Below, one piece after another: positions 6,721-10,664 of a stretch of DNA of 10,664 bases; the stretch's first letter is position 1; each line of letters begins with the position of its first letter. A program made the translations under genes and the position numbers. Below the pieces are notes generated by a model, which was not told the DNA's origin, made no database searches, and saw nothing but the letters and a program-made list of their open reading frames with translations. Origin of the DNA: Bacillota bacterium (GTDB taxonomy: Bacteria > Bacillota > Clostridia > Peptostreptococcales > Anaerovoracaceae); contig JAUNRL010000011.1 of assembly GCA_030535715.1 (NCBI GenBank), forward strand, positions 4,065 to 14,728, read 5' to 3'.

Positions 6721-8126
6721 CTTATGGTCTCTCCTCTCTGCACCTTCCGGTCCAGCTCCAGAATCATCTCCCCGACCCGGTAAATGTCTCCGGCGCCCAT
6801 GGTCAGCACCAGATCGCCTTCCTCGGCGTTATCGTAAACAAAGTGGGCGATGTCCGCAAAGTTCTTGAAGTAGTAGACAACCGCTTCCGGATCGTGTTCG
6901 CGGATCCGGTTCATCAGGGTTCTGGAACTGATTTGGTAGATATTCTTCTCTCTGGCGGCGTAGATTTCCGCCAGCACCACCTTGTCCGCGGCGGTGAACG
7001 CTTCGGAGAATTCCTTCAGCAGCGCCAGGGTACGGGTATAGGTGTGAGGCTGGAACAGGCACCAGAGTTCGTTGTGCTTCATGTTCTTCACGGCAGCCAG
7101 GGTAGCCCGGATCTCCGTGGGATGATGGGCATAATCGTCGATGATCCGGATGTTGTTCGATGTGCGTCCCAGCACATCAAACCGGCGGTGGATGCCCCGG
7201 TACCGGTGCAGGGTCTGCACGATGACATCCATGTCGATGCCCACCAGATGGCTGCAGGCAAAGGCTGCCAGGGCGTTCAGAATGTTATGTTCGCCGGGAA
7301 CCGACAGTTCAATGCGGCACAGCTTCTCTCCGCCATGGTTCACATCAAAGCCCGGCATACCTTCGTTGTCAAAGGAAATATTCGACGCATAATAGTCGCT
7401 GCCCGTGCTCAGCCCGAAGGTCACCGCGTTGGGCAGACCCTCGATGACACTCCGGACAAAGGGATTGGCATCGTAGGCGATCACCGTCCCCGTCTCGGGA
7501 ACCAGACGGGCAAACTGGTCGAAGGAGCGGACGATATGCTCTACATCCTTGAAATAGTCCAGATGGTCGGAATCAATATTCAGAATGATTTCCATGTTGG
7601 GCTTCAATTCGAGGAAACTGTCCCGGTACTCACAGGCTTCGGTCACAAAGTAGTCTTTCCTTCCCACGTAGAAATTGCCGCCGATCTCATCCAGATTCCC
7701 TCCCACAGAAATCGTGGGATCCTTCCCCGCCTCCTTGAGAATCAGGGAAATCATCGCGGTCGTCGTGGTCTTCCCGTGGGTTCCGGAAATGGCAATGCTC
7801 CGGTCATATTCATCCATCAGCGCGCCCAGCGCCTGCGCCCGCGTCACCGCGGGAATGCCCAGCTCTCTGGCCCTGGCCAGTTCCGGATTGTCATCCCCCA
7901 CCGCAACGGTGTAAACAACAAGATCGGCGCCCTCCACGTTCTTTGCCCGGTGTCCCAGGTAAACCTTCGCTCCGTCGCCGATCAGCTTCTCCGTAATATC
8001 GCTTTCCCGCATATCGGAACCGGATACCTCATACCCTCTGGACAGGAGAATCTCCGCGATTCCCGACAGCCCGATTCCTCCGATTCCGATGCAGTGAATT
8101 CTTTTGTATTCGCCTAAATTGATCAT
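6717..8126 (-). CDS. murC: UDP-N-acetylmuramate--L-alanine ligase MurC
   Basis: Adds L-alanine to UDP-MurNAc in an ATP-dependent step, the first amino acid of the peptidoglycan stem, in the cytoplasm. The 469-residue length is typical. Seen: N-terminal Rossmann motif IHCIGIGGIGLSGIAEIL (10-27), Mur ligase P-loop SGTHGKTTTT (114-123), EACEYRDSFL (163-172), NIDSDHLDYF (183-192), GEHNILNALA (278-287), DDYAHHPTEI (330-339), QPHTYTRT (359-366) and MGAGDIYR (443-450). The ATG at 8126 has AGAGGAC about 8 nt upstream. It is the first gene of the minus-strand operon, with an extended -10 promoter about 50 nt upstream. Its stop overlaps the next gene by 4 nt (ATGA), so MurC and the GlmU domain are likely translationally coupled. 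Both serve cell-wall precursor synthesis. Confidence 0.98.
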   Translation of the reverse strand: MINLGEYKRIHCIGIGGIGLSGIAEILLSRGYEVSGSDMRESDITEKLIGDGAKVYLGHRAKNVEGADLVVYTVAVGDDNPELARARELGIPAVTRAQALGALMDEYDRSIAISGTHGKTTTTAMISLILKEAGKDPTISVGGNLDEIGGNFYVGRKDYFVTEACEYRDSFLELKPNMEIILNIDSDHLDYFKDVEHIVRSFDQFARLVPETGTVIAYDANPFVRSVIEGLPNAVTFGLSTGSDYYASNISFDNEGMPGFDVNHGGEKLCRIELSVPGEHNILNALAAFACSHLVGIDMDVIVQTLHRYRGIHRRFDVLGRTSNNIRIIDDYAHHPTEIRATLAAVKNMKHNELWCLFQPHTYTRTLALLKEFSEAFTAADKVVLAEIYAAREKNIYQISSRTLMNRIREHDPEAVVYYFKNFADIAHFVYDNAEEGDLVLTMGAGDIYRVGEMILELDRKVQRGETIR

Positions 8127-8177
8127 CCATCAGTCCTCTGTTTCATAGAATGCGCCGGTGTTTCTGTCAGCGAATTT

Positions 8178-8186
8178 ATTATACCA
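8178..8186 (-). promoter_or_regulatory. Extended -10 promoter for the murC-glmU-prs-pth-mfd operon
   Basis: On the minus strand the sequence TGGTATAAT is a perfect extended -10 element (TGn plus TATAAT). The region 17 nt further upstream (TTCCTC) is a poor -35 match, as expected for an extended -10 promoter. The start would be near 8171, leaving a leader of about 45 nt before murC that ends in the AGAGGAC ribosome binding site. No other promoter is evident within the tightly packed operon. Confidence 0.65.
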
Positions 8187-8233
8187 TATTTCACCGGGAT
8201 GAGGAAAAGTTAGAAGAGATTTTATTTTTCGAC

Positions 8234-8262
8234 TTGTCTGAATTCAGCGCATAGTGTATAAT
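8234..8262 (+). promoter_or_regulatory. Sigma-A-type promoter for spoVG
   Basis: The -35 box TTGTCT (8234-8239) is separated by exactly 17 nt from a consensus -10 TATAAT (8257-8262). A T-rich stretch (about 8220-8230) just before the -35 could act as an UP element. The start would be near 8269, about 36 nt before the spoVG ATG. No sigma-H pattern like the one driving spoVG in Bacillus subtilis was found. The divergent murC promoter lies only about 50 nt away. Confidence 0.7.
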
Positions 8263-8304
8263 TTGTGCATAATCATCTAACCGGCACGAAAGGCGGTACT
8301 GCGT

Positions 8305-8616
8305 ATGAACATCACAGATGTCCGAATCCGCAAGGTAAACGATGAAGGGAAGATGAAAGCGATTGTATCCATCACCTTCGATGACGAATTCGTTGTCCAT
8401 GATATCAAAATCATCGAGGGACAGAACGGTCTGTTCATCGCGATGCCGAGCAGGAAAATGAGCGAGGGGGACTTCCGGGATATCGCTCATCCGCTGGTCT
8501 CAGAGACCAGAAACAGAATCCGGGATGCCATTTTAGAAGAGTACGAGAGAGTATTGGCACAGAAGGCGGCGGAGGCGGAAGAAGTCCTCGCTGAGCCGCC
8601 CGAAGAGAATCTCTAA
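8305..8616 (+). CDS. spoVG: SpoVG family regulator
   Basis: Small nucleic-acid-binding protein of the SpoVG family. It was first known from sporulation and septation in Bacillus and is later described as a DNA/RNA-binding global regulator in staphylococci, Listeria and Borrelia. At 103 residues it is close to the family length (about 85-100). The family hallmark sequence is clear: [19 protein letters not shown] (1-19), [19 protein letters not shown] (24-42), [10 protein letters not shown] (43-52) and [14 protein letters not shown] (56-69). The tail from about residue 85 is Ala/Glu-rich and unlikely to be folded. The ribosome binding site AAAGGCGG lies about 8 nt before the ATG at 8305. It is the only plus-strand gene here and is divergent from the murC-glmU-prs operon; in Bacillus it stands directly upstream of glmU-prs in the same direction. 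Its presence does not by itself prove that the organism sporulates. Confidence 0.97.
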   Translation: MNITDVRIRKVNDEGKMKAIVSITFDDEFVVHDIKIIEGQNGLFIAMPSRKMSEGDFRDIAHPLVSETRNRIRDAILEEYERVLAQKAAEAEEVLAEPPEENL

Positions 8617-8630
8617 TTGGTGAATCGAAG

Positions 8631-8662
8631 AAAGAGCAGCCAGGAAACGGCTGCTCTTTTTT
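8631..8662 (+). terminator. Rho-independent terminator after spoVG, possibly bidirectional
   Basis: A perfect 11-bp stem (AAAGAGCAGCC at 8631-8641, GGCTGCTCTTT at 8649-8659) with a 7-nt loop leads into six T residues (8657-8662). It begins 14 nt after the spoVG stop. Read on the minus strand the same hairpin is followed by the moderately U-rich CTTTCTTCG, so it may also stop transcripts from the convergent murT-gatD operon. Confidence 0.9.
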
Positions 8663-8697
8663 ACGTTCTCCACCTGTTCGGCGCGGGCGAAGCCCGC

Positions 8698-9524
8698 TCA
8701 CCAGCGCTCATTCGTTCCTCCCCAATAGTATAAACCCGTGTCCGGATCTGTATACTCATTCACTCGGTTTACATAGGAATCCATCGCTGCTTCCTCAAAA
8801 GCCAGCTTCTCCAAGGGCTGTCCGAGGAAGTCCCGGATGAGCCATCCGGTCAGCGGCGGATTCAGAATCAGCAGCGGGCCGATGACATAGGTGGCCAGAA
8901 AGTTGTTGATCCGTATTCCCTCGCCTGCCGCGAACCGGTTGAGCCCCGGACCGCGAACCGCTCTGAACAGAGCCAGATGATCCAGACCCTGGTCTCCTTC
9001 ATCGGAGAACATATGACCGAACTGGCTCTTGAAGCCCACTACGGTGATCGGTTCCGGCCTGCCCTCCCCTGCGTCTGACTGCGGCGCGGATTCCGTGTCT
9101 GCCGCTTCGGATGGCTTCTCCGCGGCAGCCGGCGTTGCCTTTGCGGGGAACTCCCCCACAAAGAGGCTGTTGAACCGGTTGATCGAGGATCGCCGAGACC
9201 GCGGAGAACTTCTTCCCCGTCCTCTTCAATCCGTTCCCCGAACAGTTCCATGGCGTTGCCGGTGATCAGGAACCGCTGTCCCGCCTGAATGCTGTCCAGT
9301 ATCTCACCGCGGTAAAACATCAGCTGCTCCAGCACCAGCCGCTGTCCCTCTTCCGTGGTGGTTCCCATATACACCAGATCAGTATCCCCGTCCAGGAACC
9401 GGGGTTTGCTCCGCAGCGTCGTTTCCAGCACCTCCGCCTCCGGAAGACAGAGCTTCAGGTAACGGAGGTTGGCCAGATCGCCGTAGAGATTGCAGATTTC
9501 CGGGAAAAGCACTTCTATCTTCAT
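8698..9524 (-). pseudogene. gatD: GatD-like amidotransferase subunit, frameshifted and lacking catalytic residues
   Basis: Resembles the glutaminase subunit GatD that, with MurT, amidates lipid II glutamate. The first frame (9524 to about 9190) reads MKIEVLFPEICNLYGDLANL and continues to EEVLRGLG (104-111). Homology then continues in another frame, NRFNSLFVGEF (about 9180-9148), followed by ITVVGFKSQFGHMF, NNFLATYVIGPLLILNPPL and a tail ending at 8698. No single frame spans both halves; about 22 nt seem to be missing at the junction relative to relatives as I recall them. At the nucleophile elbow, canonical ICGG is ITGN (Thr88, codon 9263-9261). At the TYLHGP motif the His is Ile (TYVIGP, codon 8883-8881). 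A 30-residue Ala/Pro/Glu-rich stretch is inserted at about 9147-9049. The start overlaps the murT stop by 4 nt. It could be a genuine pseudogene, an assembly error, or two separately translated pieces (a GTG at 9159 opens the second). Family assignment is firm; glutaminase activity is not expected. Confidence 0.75.
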
Positions 9525-10664
9525 TTCGCACTCCTTTCCCTGATCCGCTCACGGATCTTCTCCGTCACCCGATCCGCCAGATCGATGGAATCCGTTCCGT
9601 AGAGCACATAGATGGATTCCCCCTCATAAAACCGCAGGGCGGACGGCGCGTCGATTTCATCGCCCACGAAGGAAATCCGGCTGTCATCAATGCCGGCAAA
9701 CTTCAGACGCAGGTAATAATCTCTGGCTCGGGGCCCGGTCACCACGATGTTGCGGATATTGTCCCGGTTCAGGAACTCGAAGTCGCAGTCGTAGAGCCAG
9801 CAGACGTTCTCCGACCAGACGGCGGCGTCACTGAGGTTGTTCATCATCAGAATCAGTTCCTTTTCCCCCGGCTGGCCGGCCACGTAATCGAAAGCCCGGG
9901 AGGAGCCCAGGGCGTTCCGGTCTTTGGACATCTGCCGGACGATCCGGAATCCGCCCATTTCCTCCACGCCATAGCGGCTGCCCACGATCTCCGTCTGCTC
10001 CAGAAGTTTCTCGATCCGTTCCGGGGTGTATCCCAGTTCACCGAGAAAAGCAACCACGGCCACGACATTGTAAATGTTGAACACGCTGTCGTTAAGCAGG
10101 TGGAACGTTTTCGTCCATTTCCCGGTCTCGATGGAGATGGTCATGTTCTCCAGATCCGCGTTTCGGGCCAGATAATCACACTTCGGCGAACGAAATCCGC
10201 ACTCGGGGCAGAAGGCTCTGCCGATGTGATGGTAGCGGCGGCTTCCGTATTCCAGGATACTGTGGCAGCGGGGACAGATCTGCAGGTCGTTGACCAGATT
10301 GATGCACTCCTTCACGTCCCCTTCCAGGGATTCGATGCCGAAGTAAGCCCGGGGATTCTCTGGAGCCACGCCGCTGGCAATCAGATCATCTCCGTTCAGA
10401 ATCAGCTTTGTCTTCGGATCCATGGCCCTGGTCAGCACTCGGGAGATGTACTCGGGATGGCCGTTGCGCATGATGGAATCCCGGGTCAGATTGTTGATCA
10501 GCAGATAGTCCGGCGCCATCATCGGGAATACCACGCGAGAAGAGCGCTCATCAATCTCCAGAACGGCTGCCTCTGACCGGAACCGGCCGCCCGGAGTCAT
10601 ATCCCGGATAAAGGCTGTGCACAGTCCGGTGATGGTATTGGATCCCTGGTTGTTCTCCAGAACC
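9521..10664 (-). CDS. murT: MurT-like Mur ligase family protein (5' end outside window)
   Basis: MurT is the ATP-using partner of GatD; in staphylococci and streptococci the pair converts D-Glu of lipid II to D-iso-Gln. About 380 residues are visible. The reading frame runs to the right edge (NNQGSNTITGLCTAFIRD lies before the first in-window ATG at 10600), so the true start and the GTNGKT-type P-loop are outside. Seen: a four-cysteine ribbon with CPRC and, 20 residues on, CPEC (about 10272-10195), the MurT-type insertion in the Mur ligase fold; the Mur ligase segment NDSVFNIYNVVAVVAFLGEL; RYGVEEMGGFRIVRQMSKD; and a DUF1727-type C-terminal domain with MMNNLSDAAVWSENVCWLYD and IVVTGPRARDYYLRLKFAGI. 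It overlaps gatD by 4 nt (ATGA), so the two are one transcription unit. The C-terminal domain departs from the staphylococcal type at several motifs, matching a divergent clostridial MurT form as I recall it. Its frame is intact although its partner's is broken. Confidence 0.9.
   Translation of the reverse strand, partial: VLENNQGSNTITGLCTAFIRDMTPGGRFRSEAAVLEIDERSSRVVFPMMAPDYLLINNLTRDSIMRNGHPEYISRVLTRAMDPKTKLILNGDDLIASGVAPENPRAYFGIESLEGDVKECINLVNDLQICPRCHSILEYGSRRYHHIGRAFCPECGFRSPKCDYLARNADLENMTISIETGKWTKTFHLLNDSVFNIYNVVAVVAFLGELGYTPERIEKLLEQTEIVGSRYGVEEMGGFRIVRQMSKDRNALGSSRAFDYVAGQPGEKELILMMNNLSDAAVWSENVCWLYDCDFEFLNRDNIRNIVVTGPRARDYYLRLKFAGIDDSRISFVGDEIDAPSALRFYEGESIYVLYGTDSIDLADRVTEKIRERIRERSAK

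Noticed and set aside
6843..8117. Open frame of 424 codons on the plus strand
   Set aside because: It is antisense to murC, has no recognisable motifs and no promoter or ribosome binding site of its own; a shadow of GC-rich coding.
8202..8243. Sigma-H-like promoter for spoVG (AGGAAAA followed by GAAT)
   Set aside because: The two elements are about 31 nt apart instead of the 11-12 nt needed; a good sigma-A promoter accounts for spoVG.
8683..8697. GC hairpin (GCGGGC, 3-nt loop, GCCCGC) next to the gatD stop
   Set aside because: The stem is only 6 bp and has no U-tract on either strand; the hairpin at 8631-8662 is a much better terminator.
9160..9240. Programmed ribosomal frameshift joining the two gatD halves
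   Set aside because: There is no slippery heptamer or clear downstream pseudoknot, and the joined product would still lack about seven residues compared with the family.

Overview
The window (10.66 kb, GC-rich by eye, roughly 55-60%) comes from a bacterial chromosome, most probably a member of the Clostridia or a related Bacillota lineage. The evidence is a SpoVG homologue, a prs-pth-mfd block of the kind found downstream of spoVG-glmU in Bacillus and many clostridia, a clostridial-style MurT/GatD-like pair, strong purine-rich ribosome binding sites, and sigma-A-type promoters. No RNA gene, insertion sequence, CRISPR array or phage gene was seen. Almost everything is read from the minus strand, so the text below goes right to left.

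Right end (10664 to 8698, minus): a MurT-like Mur-ligase-family protein, cut by the window edge, overlaps by 4 nt a GatD-like amidotransferase subunit. The GatD-like gene is interrupted by a frameshift near 9185-9205. It also lacks both catalytic residues of canonical GatD: Thr replaces the nucleophilic Cys and Ile replaces the catalytic His. A hairpin terminator at 8631-8662 lies between its end and the convergent spoVG gene.

Middle (8304 to 8127): a 178-nt divergent promoter region drives spoVG (plus) and a five-gene minus-strand operon.

Main operon (8126 to 922, minus): murC, a stand-alone GlmU C-terminal acetyltransferase domain, prs, pth and mfd. Junctions are tight: a 4-nt overlap, a 16-nt gap, a 19-nt gap and an 11-nt overlap. 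The operon mixes cell-wall precursor synthesis (MurC, GlmU domain), PRPP supply (Prs), rescue of peptidyl-tRNA (Pth) and transcription-coupled repair (Mfd). It looks like a rearranged form of the spoVG-glmU-prs-ctc-pth-fin-mfd order of Bacillus: spoVG is flipped, murC has taken the place in front of glmU, ctc and fin are absent, and GlmU has lost its uridylyltransferase half.

Left end (921 to 1): a hairpin closes mfd and directly abuts a good promoter for ileS. The visible part of IleS belongs to the type 2 (eukaryote-like) isoleucyl-tRNA synthetases and carries the altered GXHH version of the class I HXGH signature, which has been linked to very high mupirocin resistance.

The points most worth following up are the GatD-like protein without catalytic residues, the GlmU half-protein, and the GXHH IleRS. 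I see nothing that is clearly a wholly new defence or mobile system.
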